Assembly (NCBI GenBank): GCA_013364255.1
Contig: CP054936.1
Location: 1,116,001 to 1,180,000 of the forward strand
From: Streptomyces seoulensis
GTDB lineage: Bacteria > Actinomycetota > Actinomycetes > Streptomycetales > Streptomycetaceae
Direction: 5' to 3'
Length of the DNA: 64,000 nucleotides
A program made the position numbers and the translations under genes. Below, in pieces: positions 8,906-18,200 of this stretch (positions within the stretch are counted from its first letter, which is position 1; the number at the start of each line of letters is the position of its first letter). A model generated the notes under the pieces. It ran no database searches, was not told the origin of the DNA, and saw nothing but the letters and a program-made list of their open reading frames with translations.

Positions 8906-10861
8906 TCAGCTTCCCGACAACAGGTGCAGCCGGAGGGCGAGTTGTAGCTCCAGCGCGCGCTCCGGACTGTTCCAGTCGGGGCCGAGCAGTGTCTGGACCC
9001 GGTCGAGCCGCTGCACGACCGTGTTGATGTGCACGTGCAGTTCGTCCTTCGCTCGGGTCAGACTGCCGCCGCAGCCGAAGTAGGCGTGCAGGGTGTGGAC
9101 GAGCTGGGTGCCGCGCTGGGCGTCGTAGTCCAGGAGTGGCCCGAGGGTGGCGGCGACGAACCCTTCCACGTCATGGTTCTCACCCAACAGCACACCGAGA
9201 AAACCGAGTTCGGCGGCGCAGGCGCCGGTGCCCTCGCGGCCGAGCACCCGTAGCGCCCGCAGACAGCGCGCGGCCTCGGCGTACGCGTCCGCGAGCGCCC
9301 GCGGCCCGGCCGCCGGCCCGGCGCCGGCCACCGTGACCGGGGCGCCCACCAGGTGGGTGAGCTGCCCGGCGGCGGCGCGGGCGGCGTTCCCCGGACCGCC
9401 GTCGACGCGGGGCAGCAACAGCACCGTGGCGCCCGCGTGTTCCGCGCTGACGCTGCCGCTGCCGAACAGGTACTGCACGGCGGCGCCGGCGAGCCGCTCC
9501 CGCACCGCGGCGCCGGCCTCGGCGACCAGCAGCAGATGCGGCCGGTTCAGGTCGACGCCCAGCCGGCGGCCCCGGTCCACCAGGCCGACGGGGTCCCGGT
9601 CGGGCGCGGTGAGCAGGTCGGTCATCAGATCGCCGCGGACCCGGTTCTCGGTCTCGGCGACCGAGCGCCGCAACAGGAGCAGCAGCGCGGTGACGACACC
9701 GCTGCGCTCGAACAGACGCCGGTCGGGGCCCTCCAGATCGGGCCGCCCGTGCAGCACCAGGCTGCCCAGCAACTCCTGCCCGGCCAGCACCGCGCACACC
9801 CAGCGCCCGTCGCGGAACACGGCGTGGGCGGCGGCGCGAGACTCCTCGGCGGCCGCCACCAGCGCGGCCGCCTCGGCTCCGGCGGCGCTGCCCCGACCGG
9901 CGGCGTCGGCGCCCCCGCCGCCCTCCAGGGCGTTCGAGGTGAGCGGCCACCCGCCGCTGTCGTGGACGGTGACGTCCCCCTCCAGGAGACCGGCGACGGC
10001 GGCGGCCACCTCCGGCACGTCACCGCCGCGCAGCACCAGGTCGGTGAGCCGGTCGTGGGCCTCCTCGGCGCGCTGCATCGCGGCGGAGTGCTCCCGGATC
10101 ACGGCGTTGGCGCCGGCCAGTTCGGCCAGCGCGGCCCGCGCGTCGGCCATCGCCTTGGCGGTGTCGATGGCGATGGCGGCGTGGTCGGCCAGCGAGCACA
10201 GCAGGGCGACCTCGTCGGGCGAGAAGGTCCTGGGCGCCCGGTCGGCGGCGAAGAGCGCGCCGATGACCTTGCCGCCGCTGCCGGAGCCCAGCAGCAGCGG
10301 CACCCCCAGGATCGCGACCAGACCCTCGTCCAGGACACCGGCGTCGATGCTGCCGGTGTGGTGGAAGCGCTCGTCGGTGCGGTAGTCGGGGGAGGCGTAA
10401 GGCCGGGCGGTCTGTGCGACCAGGCCGCCGAGACCCTCGCCGAGCTGGAGCCGCAGGTTCTGGAACAGCTCGGACACCGAGCCGTCGGTGACCCGCATGT
10501 AGGTGTCCCCGGCCGCCTCGTCGGGGAGGGTGAGGTAGGCCGTGTCGGTGCCCAGCAGCATCCTGGCGCGACGGACGATCGAGCGCAGTACGGCGTCGAG
10601 GTCGCGCAACGCCGCGAGGTCCCCGGCGGTGTCGAAGAGTGCGGTCAGCTCCGCCTCGCGCCGCCGGTGCTGGCGCAGCGTGCCGCGCACGCGCAGCGCG
10701 GCGGCGGCGGCCTGCTCGACCTCCGCGACGTCCCGCGCGTCCGCGCCGCCGCGCCGCGCCTCGGCGGCGACGGCGCCGAAGTCCTCGGGCGGGGCGTCGG
10801 AGGCGAGGAGTTCGAGCAGTCGGCGCAGATGGGGGACGACGGAGGCGATCTTCTCAGGCAT
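8906..10861 (-). CDS. PucR/CdaR-type transcriptional regulator with GAF domain
   Basis: A 651-residue cytoplasmic regulator. Residues about 75-235 form a GAF sensor domain (LRDLDAVLRSIVRRARMLLGTDTAYLTL, later LADHAAIAIDTAKAM). The C-terminus (about 590-645) is the PucR helix-turn-helix: TRAKDELHVHINTVVQRLDRVQTLLGPDW. Such proteins activate catabolic operons in response to purine or aromatic metabolites. I chose the internal ATG 10861 (MPEKIASVVPHL); the longer reading frame to 10987 is proline/serine-rich and atypical. Placed between the importer/hydrolase operon and an MFS permease, it is the obvious local regulator. Confidence 0.87.
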   Translation of the reverse strand: MPEKIASVVPHLRRLLELLASDAPPEDFGAVAAEARRGGADARDVAEVEQAAAAALRVRGTLRQHRRREAELTALFDTAGDLAALRDLDAVLRSIVRRARMLLGTDTAYLTLPDEAAGDTYMRVTDGSVSELFQNLRLQLGEGLGGLVAQTARPYASPDYRTDERFHHTGSIDAGVLDEGLVAILGVPLLLGSGSGGKVIGALFAADRAPRTFSPDEVALLCSLADHAAIAIDTAKAMADARAALAELAGANAVIREHSAAMQRAEEAHDRLTDLVLRGGDVPEVAAAVAGLLEGDVTVHDSGGWPLTSNALEGGGGADAAGRGSAAGAEAAALVAAAEESRAAAHAVFRDGRWVCAVLAGQELLGSLVLHGRPDLEGPDRRLFERSGVVTALLLLLRRSVAETENRVRGDLMTDLLTAPDRDPVGLVDRGRRLGVDLNRPHLLLVAEAGAAVRERLAGAAVQYLFGSGSVSAEHAGATVLLLPRVDGGPGNAARAAAGQLTHLVGAPVTVAGAGPAAGPRALADAYAEAARCLRALRVLGREGTGACAAELGFLGVLLGENHDVEGFVAATLGPLLDYDAQRGTQLVHTLHAYFGCGGSLTRAKDELHVHINTVVQRLDRVQTLLGPDWNSPERALELQLALRLHLLSGS

Positions 10862-11035
10862 GGGCGGACCGTAGTCGGGGGAGGGCGGGTTTGGGGAGGG
10901 GGAGAGGGAGCGGAAGCGGAAGGGGAGGCGACGGAGGGAACCGGGACACCCGGCCCCCTCCGTCCCAGGTGGCGGGCCACTGGGCACGCCGGCGATCAGG
11001 CGGAGGCTGTGGTGGCAGAGCCCCGGCCCCGACGA

Positions 11036-12448
11036 TCAGGTGGAGGCGGTCGCCTGCCGCCCGGCGTCCGACTCCGCATCCGTATCCGAGTCGGCGGTCG
11101 CTTGCGATGCCCCGTCTCCGCCGGGCTCGACCGCGGCCAGGTCGCGGCCGCGGGTCTCCCGGGCGACCGCCACGGCGACGACGGTGATCACGGCGGACGC
11201 ACCGACGTACACCGAGATCGGGACGGAGCTGCCGTAGGCGCCGAGCAGCGCGGTGGCGATCAGCGGGGCGGGCGCGCCCGCCGCCACCGAGGAGAGCTGG
11301 GCGCCGATGGAGGCGCCGGTGTAGCGCATCCGGGTGGCGAACAGCTCGGAGAAGAAGGCGGCCTGCGGGGCGTACATGGCGCTGTGGAAGATCAGCCCGA
11401 CGGTGACGGCGAGGACGAGCGCGGGGAAGGACTTGGTGTCCAGCAGCCCGAAGAAGGCCCAGGACCAGGCGCCGACGCCGACGGCGCCCACGAGGTAGAC
11501 CGGCTTGCGGCCGACCTTGTCGGAGAGCGCGCCGAACAGTGGGATCAGACAGAACTGCACGGCCGAGCCGATCAGCACCGCGTTGAGGGCGGTCTGCTTG
11601 CCGAGGCCGAGGTGTTCGACGCAGTAGGTGAGGACGAAGGCGGTGATGACGTAGTACGAGATGTTCTCGGCCATGCGGGCGCCCATGGCGACCAGGACGT
11701 CGCGCCAGTGGTTGCGCAGCACCGCGACGAAGGGCAACTGGTCGGCCTTCTGCCGGGCCTTGCGCTGCTCGTCCTTGGCCAGCGCCGCCTTGAACAGCGG
11801 CGACTCGTCGACGGACAGCCGGATCCACAGCCCGATCATGACCAGCACGGCGGAGAGCAGGAACGGCACGCGCCAGCCCCAGGAGTTGAACGCGTCGTCG
11901 CTGAGCGTCCCGGTCATCAGGGAGAGGACACCCACGGCCACCAGGTTGCCGGCGGGCGCGCCGCCCTGCGGCCAGGACGCCCAGAACCCGCGACGCCGGG
12001 CGTCACCGTGCTCGGACACCAGCAGCACGGCACCGCCCCACTCACCGCCCAGCGCGAACCCCTGGACCAGCCGCAGCGTGGTGAGCAGGAGCGGGGCGGC
12101 GAGGCCGATGGTGTCGTAGCCGGGCACGCAGCCGATCAGCGCGGTGGAGCAGCCCATCATCAACAGGCTGATGACGAGCAGCTTCTTGCGCCCGACCCGG
12201 TCGCCGAAGTGCCCGAACACCACGGCGCCGAGCGGCCGCGCGGCGAAGCCGATGGCGTAGGTGAGGAAGGAGAGCAGCGTTCCGGTCAGCGGATCGGACT
12301 CGGGGAAGAACACCTTCCCGAAGACCAACGCGGCGGCGGACCCGTAGAGAAAGTAGTCGTACCACTCGATGGTGGTCCCGATGAGGCTGGCGGCGACGAT
12401 GCGCTTGAGGTGGTTCGGGGCGGGCGGAGCGGCTGCAGGCGACGACAT
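11036..12448 (-). CDS. MFS permease of the metabolite:H+ symporter (MHS) family
   Basis: A 470-residue, 12-helix transporter. The N-terminal IGTTIEWYDYFLYG, the loop GDRVGRKK and RLVQGFALGGEWGGA are signatures of the MHS branch (shikimate, alpha-ketoglutarate, proline/betaine and dicarboxylate carriers). It imports small organic acids with protons. The start ATG 12448 has AGGAAG eight bases upstream. The last ~50 residues are an Ala/Asp/Ser-rich cytoplasmic tail. It shares strand with the PucR gene 174 bases downstream. With the ABC importer and CoA-transferase it suggests organic-acid catabolism. Confidence 0.87.
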   Translation of the reverse strand: MSSPAAAPPAPNHLKRIVAASLIGTTIEWYDYFLYGSAAALVFGKVFFPESDPLTGTLLSFLTYAIGFAARPLGAVVFGHFGDRVGRKKLLVISLLMMGCSTALIGCVPGYDTIGLAAPLLLTTLRLVQGFALGGEWGGAVLLVSEHGDARRRGFWASWPQGGAPAGNLVAVGVLSLMTGTLSDDAFNSWGWRVPFLLSAVLVMIGLWIRLSVDESPLFKAALAKDEQRKARQKADQLPFVAVLRNHWRDVLVAMGARMAENISYYVITAFVLTYCVEHLGLGKQTALNAVLIGSAVQFCLIPLFGALSDKVGRKPVYLVGAVGVGAWSWAFFGLLDTKSFPALVLAVTVGLIFHSAMYAPQAAFFSELFATRMRYTGASIGAQLSSVAAGAPAPLIATALLGAYGSSVPISVYVGASAVITVVAVAVARETRGRDLAAVEPGGDGASQATADSDTDAESDAGRQATAST

Positions 12449-12943
12449 CGGCACCACTTCCTGGCGTGTGACGGGGACGTTTGCGTGTCGCCACACCGTA
12501 GGAATCCGCAGGTCAGGCGCACATGTGACGGGGCACCATAGTTGGAGGGTCGGCTATGCGTGCAACCACCATGCCGACTCGTGGAAAGGCGGCTCAGGGG
12601 ATCGATGGTGGTCGAAACGGGTGCCGTCCGGGACGCGTAGTTCAGGGTGATTTGACGGTGCGGTGCTGACTCCCGTGCTGGTTCGGTGCTGACTGAAAGC
12701 CCACGTCGTCACCCGTGCTCACCCCTCCCGTGCTGACTTGGTGCTGACTACGCTCCGTTGAACTCGGACATCCTGGGGCCGATCGGCGGCTCAGGGCCAT
12801 TGCGTCGTAGGCGACCTGAACGAGAGGTCGCCCCGGCTTTGTTGCTCGGCTCTGCGGGCAAGGACAAAGCGTTGCGCCTGCCTGCGCGTGGTGCGCATTC
12901 GGCCCACCAGATTCTTCGTCTGCTGGTGATATAGGAGTTGCAC
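12449..12943. other. Gene-free spacer with GTGCTGAC repeats, left flank of an IS
   Basis: About 495 bases without a convincing gene. The left part must carry the MFS promoter. A 37-codon frame from 12555 (MRATTMPTRGKAAQGIDGG) has no ribosome site or known relative that I can name. The right part contains clustered GTGCTGAC octamers, listed separately. The sequence stops at the left inverted repeat of the IS5-like element. Confidence 0.5.
12663..12748. repeat. Cluster of GTGCTGAC octamers
   Basis: GTGCTGAC occurs at 12663-12670, 12686-12693, 12730-12737 and 12741-12748, with related GTGCTG/GTGCTCAC copies between. Another copy at 12962 lies just inside the IS end. The minus strand reads as repeated GTCAGCAC. 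Purpose unknown: candidate recombinase- or regulator-binding array, or a remnant of a repeat-rich gene end. Confidence 0.5.
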
Positions 12944-13716
12944 TGAGCCTCTTCCAACCTCGTGCTGACGCGTGGTGAAGGACGAGGACGGCCTTCACGA
13001 TGTTGCTGATGCGGTTGGTGCTGCAGCGGTGTTTCCGCAGGAGGCGCCAGCCCTTGAGGGTGGCCATGGCCTGCTCGCCGAGACAACGGATCTTGGCGTG
13101 GGTGGTGTTGTGGCGTCGCTTCCACTGCTTGAGGTGGCGGCCTCGAAATGGGACCCGGACGGGCCTGCCGGCTCCTTGGTATGCCTCGTCCGCCCAGCAC
13201 TTGAGGCCCGCTGCGGCGAGCGCGTCGATGATCCCGTGCTGACGGGCGGCGGGTCAGGTCGTGGGTCGAGCCGGGCAGAGCCGGTGAGGCCCACAGCAGA
13301 CGGCCGAACGGATCGGTGAGGACCTGGACGTTCGCGCCGTGGCGTTTGTGTTTCCCGGAGTAGTACGGGGTGTCGGCGGCGATGCGGTCGATGGGCAGCA
13401 GGGTGCCGTCGAGGATGACGAACGCCTTCGTCCGGATGGTCTTCATCGCCTCGGTCAGGGTCGGGGCGAGGGCGGCCAAGACATCGATGGCTTCACGTAT
13501 GTAGCGGTAGACGGTGGCGATCCCGATGCCGAACCCGGCCGCGAGCTGGGCGTAGGTGTCGCCGCACCGCAGGTGGGCCAGGGCGAGCAGGGCCTGACAT
13601 GCCACGGAAGGCCGTCGCCACCGCGTCCCGATGCGCCGACGCCTGGCCGTCAGCTGTCCGGCCAGGAACTGCAGGGCGCGGGTGGACAAGTCGATCGAGG
13701 ACGGGTAGACAAGCAC
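12944..13716 (-). pseudogene. IS5-family transposase (DDE superfamily), broken by a frameshift
   Basis: From GTG 13716 (preceded by CAGGAG) the protein has a helix-turn-helix half (LAHLRCGDTYAQLAAGFGIGIATVYRYIREA) and a DDE half beginning VILDGTLLPIDRI, then GKHKRHGANVQVLTD and ALPGSTHDLT. After THDLT an extra C near 13251 shifts the frame. The correct continuation (AARQHGIIDALAAAGLKCW, then MATLKGWRLLRKHRCS) lies in another frame to the end of the IS. The frameshift separates the catalytic residues, so it is probably inactive unless frameshifting rescues it. Confidence 0.82.
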
Positions 13717-13831
13717 GCGAAGCTCCTGGCGGACACGGGTGATCTTGGTCGAGAACCCGCCTACCAGGAGCTTCGTCGTTGCGCAGAACTGTCCACCTCG
13801 CAGTCAGCGCCGCCAGCTTGGAAGAGGCTCA
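12944..13831 (-). mobile_element. IS5-like insertion sequence, 888 bp, transposase frameshifted
   Basis: Bounded by a perfect 14-bp inverted repeat, TGAGCCTCTTCCAA (12944-12957) and its complement (13818-13831). The single minus-strand gene fills the element and reads through the distal repeat, as in related actinobacterial elements. I see no clear target duplication (CAC against ATC), so a flank may have been lost. It abuts a decayed transposase on its right. Confidence 0.8.
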
Positions 13832-13869
13832 ATCTGTCCCTTGCTGCTTGACGGTTCTTCCGCATCGGA

Positions 13870-14286
13870 TGTCTTCTTGCCCGCGTCGACGCCCTGGCCG
13901 GCCGCAGGGACGTTGGTGGACGTCTTGGCGCTCTGTGCGTCGATGACGCGCTGGGCTCGACCTCCCGGCCTTCCTGCCTGCGGAGGAGACTGTTGAGCTG
14001 GTCGAAGACACCCCCTCCTGACAGCGGGCGAAGTAGGCATCGTGTTTCAGTGCGGGTAGTCGTGCGGGAGATGGCGCCAGGGGATCACGTTGCGGTTCAC
14101 GTAGAGGATCGCGTCCGGGAGACTGCGCAAGTCGTGGTCTGGGAGCCGGGCGATGTCCAGTCCGCGGCCGCGATGTTCGGCACGCCAGGTGGTCAGGATC
14201 GGCTCGACCAACTCCCAGCGGGCATGGGAAGCCGCAGCCGCGGTGCGTTGGCTGGTGGCCAAAGGGCTGTTCACCTGCGCATCCAT
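13870..14286 (-). pseudogene. Decayed transposase remnant (IS5-type, IS112-like N-terminus)
   Basis: The 5' part reads MDAQVNSPLATSQ, then RWELVEPILTTW and DLRSLPDAILYVNRNVIPWRHLPHDYPH, the DNA-binding N-terminus of IS5-type transposases. A stop follows at 14047. Homology continues in other frames (GVFDQLNSLLRRQ, then RVIDAQSAKTSTNVPAAGQG) to about 13870, so several indels have accumulated. No DDE domain remains. It sits against the right end of the IS5-like element. Confidence 0.75.
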
Positions 14287-14500
14287 TGAGCCCCGTGCCC
14301 TGAAGTCCCCGACCGTATCGGGAAGCCGTGTGATTTCGCTGGACTAGACTCGTCGAGACGATGTATCAGGATCTTCTGTGCCAGATCCAGTGACGCGTGG
14401 GCACGGAGCGCCGAGGGACTAGGGAGGCCCGGCACCATTGTTGGGTAGGTGGTGGGGCCGTCCACGGCGACAGCAGTCGCTGCCCCTGCAGGGCATGCCT

Positions 14501-15181
14501 ATGGCGACCGGTGCTCGCTCCGTGGTGGCAGCGGGGGACATCGGTCTGGTCGTCACGGGCGACGGCAATCAGTTCCAGTTCGTCGCTTCCCCACAGCGCG
14601 TTGCCACGTCTAACTACCGCTACCAAGTGGAGTCCCTGGCAGCTGCTGAGTTTCGCGGACGGTCTCAAGAGCTGGCGCGGATGGCAGAGTTCTGCACCGC
14701 GCGGGAAGATGCCGACAGTGCCGAGGGTGCGTACTGGAGGTGGCTCGCCCCCGCATGGGCCGGAAAGACGGCTCTCATGGCCGAGTTCGTAATGGAGCCC
14801 CCTGCTGGGGTCGACGTCGTATCCTTCTTTATCACGTCGCGCTTGAACCGGCAAAACGACCGTGAGGCGTACTGCGAGGTGGTGCACCGGCAGTTCTACG
14901 CGCTGTTGGGTGAGGAGGAACCAGCGGTCACCGAGCACACGCGCGAGGAGAGCCTGCTCGCCGCGATGGACCGGACCGCAGCCCTGTGCGAGAGCCGAGG
15001 CAGACGACTGGTGCTCGTCGTCGACGGTTTGGACGAGGACTGTGGGGTGCTCGCGGGCCCTGGAAGCCACAGCATCGCCGCACTGCTGCCGCGCTCGCCC
15101 AGGCACGGAATGCGGGTAATAGTGGCCGGGCGGCCACATCCTCCCATCCCGGACGATGTGGCCCACGCGCACCCGCTGTGA
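14501..15181 (+). CDS. STAND/NACHT-like NTPase, N-terminal part, ended by an in-frame TGA
   Basis: The first 226 residues of what was evidently one ~1430-codon gene. Residues 4-22 form a Gly-rich motif (GARSVVAAGDIGLVVTGDG) that recurs in the small membrane protein downstream. FRGRSQELARMAEF precedes the nucleotide site; the P-loop is APAWAGKT (Lys89, Thr90; first Gly replaced by Ala, common in this group), and Walker B is LVLVVDGLDED (Asp175, Asp178, Glu179), the NACHT-type form. A TGA at 15179 follows HAHPL, just where relatives continue, and the same frame stays open afterwards. ATG 14501 has AGGG seven bases upstream; ATG 14495 and TTG 14438 are alternatives. STAND NTPases of this build are often phage-defence or cell-death sensors. 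Confidence 0.75.
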   Translation: MATGARSVVAAGDIGLVVTGDGNQFQFVASPQRVATSNYRYQVESLAAAEFRGRSQELARMAEFCTAREDADSAEGAYWRWLAPAWAGKTALMAEFVMEPPAGVDVVSFFITSRLNRQNDREAYCEVVHRQFYALLGEEEPAVTEHTREESLLAAMDRTAALCESRGRRLVLVVDGLDEDCGVLAGPGSHSIAALLPRSPRHGMRVIVAGRPHPPIPDDVAHAHPL

Positions 15182-15229
15182 AGTGGCGCCATCGACCGGT
15201 GGCTGGCACCATCGCCGTACGCGGAAGTC

Positions 15230-18200
15230 GTGCGCCTGGAGGCGGAGGACAGCCTCATGCGGATGCTGCAGACCGGTGGCCTCGCACGGCAACTGCTCGG
15301 ACTGGTGGCCGCGGCCGGTGGTGGCCTGACGGCGGCGGACCTCGCCCGCCTTGCAGATACGCGTCCCCGGCTGGTCGAAAAGGAGCTAAGTACCGTTACC
15401 GGGCGGGCCTTCCGCGTCCGCACGCCGCACTGGTCCCCCCAGGACGCCGACGCGTCCGCATCAGGCGTCTACGTCCTGGCCCATGAGGAGATCCGGCGCA
15501 GCGCGGTCGAACTGCTCACCGACGAGGAGCTGGCGGCGAACCGGGAGCGGCTGCATGAGTGGGCGGATGACTACCAAGCGCGGCGCTGGCCGCCCCGCAC
15601 ACCGGAGTATCTGCTCCGCGGCTACGGTCAACTGCTGCGGGCACAGGGCGATACACGGCGCCTTGTCCGTCTGGCCGGTGACGCTCACCGTCACGCGCGA
15701 CTGTGGCAGCGGTCCGGCTCCGATCTGGACGGGCTGGACGAGCTGTCCACGGCGTTCGAGGGCCTGGTGGCCGGGGGCGGCGGCGATCCTGCCGAGGTTG
15801 CTGACGCATTCGTGCTCGCTGTGCGGCGCGACGCCCTGCTTTCGCGCAGCGATAGTCTCCCGGACGCCTTGATCGCGGTGTGGGCGGGTCTGGGGCAGGT
15901 GCGGCGCGCTGTCAGCCTGGCTCGAGCCCGGCAGAGTGAAGTGGCCTGTCTGAGAGCCCTTGTGGAGGTTGTGCGGGTGCTGGTCGCGAAGGGTGAGCTG
16001 CAGCAGGCGACGGAAGTGGCCGACGAGGCAGCCCAACTGGCTGGTGCCGTAGCCGGACAGGGGCGTAGGGAGGCCGTGACGTACGCGATGGTCATGCTGG
16101 CCGTAGTCGGATCGACGAACCGGGCGTACAACATGGCGTGTGCGCAGGTGCCCCAGCAAGGGCACGACGAGATGCTTGCGTCGGCGGCCACGGCCGCCCT
16201 GTACGCGGGGCAGCGCGGGACTGCGGAGATACTCGCCCGTGCGGCCGCCGCCTCGCTCCCCGACACTGTGCCGGTTATAGAAGCGCAGGCCATGATCCTG
16301 GACAGTGACTGTCCGCGGGCTGTGGCGGTCATCCGGACGGTCGGTGACCGCGGCCTGCGGGCACAGCTGCTGGCGGGCGCTGCTTCGGCCATGGCTGAGG
16401 ACGGGCACACCGATGCGGTCCTCGTTGCCGAGGAAGCCCTCGCCGAAGCCCTCGCGGAGGGAGGACAACGTGCGCTCATCCCAGCTGCTCTCGCCATCGC
16501 CTACGCCGGTGAACCCAGGCGGGCAGGCGAGATCTGCCGATCGCTGTCCGACCCGTTCGACCGAATGACTTCCCTGGCTCGCGTCGCAGCGGTGCTGGCC
16601 ACTTCCGGCGAGGTCGGCGAAGCCGTGGACCTGGCTCACGAGTCTGCTGCCCTCGCGGACAAGGTGACCGCGGACAACCAGCGCGCCGATGGTCTCACCA
16701 TGGCCGCAGTGGCTCTGGCTCTGGCCCGCCAGCACCAGTCGGCTGTTGAGTTGCTGGCTCCCCTCAGGTCGGCTGTGGCCCGGGAAGAGGCTGCGGCGAA
16801 CATGGTGAGGGGCCTGGCGGAGACGTCGGATGATCTCCAGCGGCCCACCGAACTGGCCCACAGCCTGAGCTCTCCCCGCAGCCGGAGCCGGGCGTTGGCG
16901 TACCTGGCGGCAGCCCACCTCGCGGCCGGAGACCGTGCGCGAGCTCAGGCCTTGGCGCAGGAGGCGTCGGACGCGACCCGGGAGGACGCCGGGTGGGGCA
17001 ACTTCCATCACGTCGCTCAACTGGCCACAGTCCTGGCGCAGGCGGAGGCGCCGGGCCTTGCCGTCGAGGCCGCCCGGAAGATCGACGAACCGGACAGACA
17101 GTCCATGGCCCTAAAGCAGGCAGCCGGCGCTGCAGCTTCCGACAAGCCGGACCATGGCGCGGACATCGCCCGCGCGATCGAGGACCCCTGGCGCCGAGCG
17201 CAAGCGCTCGGCTGGGTGGCAACTGCAGCGGCCCGAGGCGGTTGTACGGGCCTGGCGGCCAGCCTGATCCAGGAGATGCGAGAGATCGAGAGCGGTCTAC
17301 CTCCAGCGGGCCTCGTTTCAAGCGATCACCGGACAGCGGCCCTTGCCGCACTTGCCAAGGCCTTCACCGAGGACGGCCAGGACGACGCGGCGGATGCCGT
17401 AGTCGACACCGTAAAACAGAACGGGAGCCGGACGGCGGTCCTCGCGGCCATCGCCGGGAGTCTCGCCGAGCGCGGAGAGCACGACAAAGCACTCTCGCTC
17501 GTGGGCCACTTGGTGACATCTCCGCGTGCTGCGCGCCTTACCACGCCGATCGCCACTGCATGGGCGAAAGCCGGAGCAACTCCGCGCGCACTGGCTGCCC
17601 TTGATCTTCTGCCACGTGCGGCGGATCAGGCGGAGGCACTGGCGCTGACCGCGAAGTCCCTGGCCGGGGCGGACGGCATCGTACGGGACTCGGTCCTGGC
17701 CCGTCACGCCCACGCCCTGGCCGACGTTCTGAGCAGCCCGGGTTGGACCGACCGTGCGCTGTCAGAACAGGTGGGACTGCTGCTCCGCTACGACCGCACC
17801 GACCTCGCCGCGGCCCTGAGCCAGCACATAGCAGACCCTGGACGACGTTCGGAGTGTGATGCTTTGTGTGGCATTGCCGCTGGGTTGACGGCAGTTTCCG
17901 GCGCCGACCTGGACGACGAGGACATGACCGCTGAGGCGGCCTTCCTCGCAGAACAGATCACGAATGTGCACGATCACCAACAGGACCTCGGCTCCGTCGT
18001 GGCCGCTCTGGCCTGGACTGAACAGCACGGCCGCGCCTGGTCCCTGCTCAACGCACTGCCGGACGAAAGCCCCAGCAGGGATGACGCCGCTGCCGCGTCG
18101 GCCGAGGCCCTTGCGGCGTCTGGGCATTACGCGGTGGCTCGCGAACTGGCATGGAACCTGCCGAAAGGGGTCGAGCGAGAGCGGGTGCTTGATGACGTCG

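Noticed and set aside
9353..12541. 1062-residue plus-strand open frame
   Set aside because: It lies antisense to both the PucR and MFS genes and has shadow composition (Gly, Arg, Gln, His) with no domain.
12642..13067. Independent 141-residue minus-strand protein
   Set aside because: Its beginning is the out-of-frame tail of the IS5-like transposase, and the rest is read-through past the IS end.
12944..13716. Programmed frameshift transposase of the IS5 group
   Set aside because: Some IS5-group elements use frameshifting, but the shift here comes from an extra base in a GGCGGG stretch, without a slippery heptamer or overlapping frame that I can see; a mutation is simpler.
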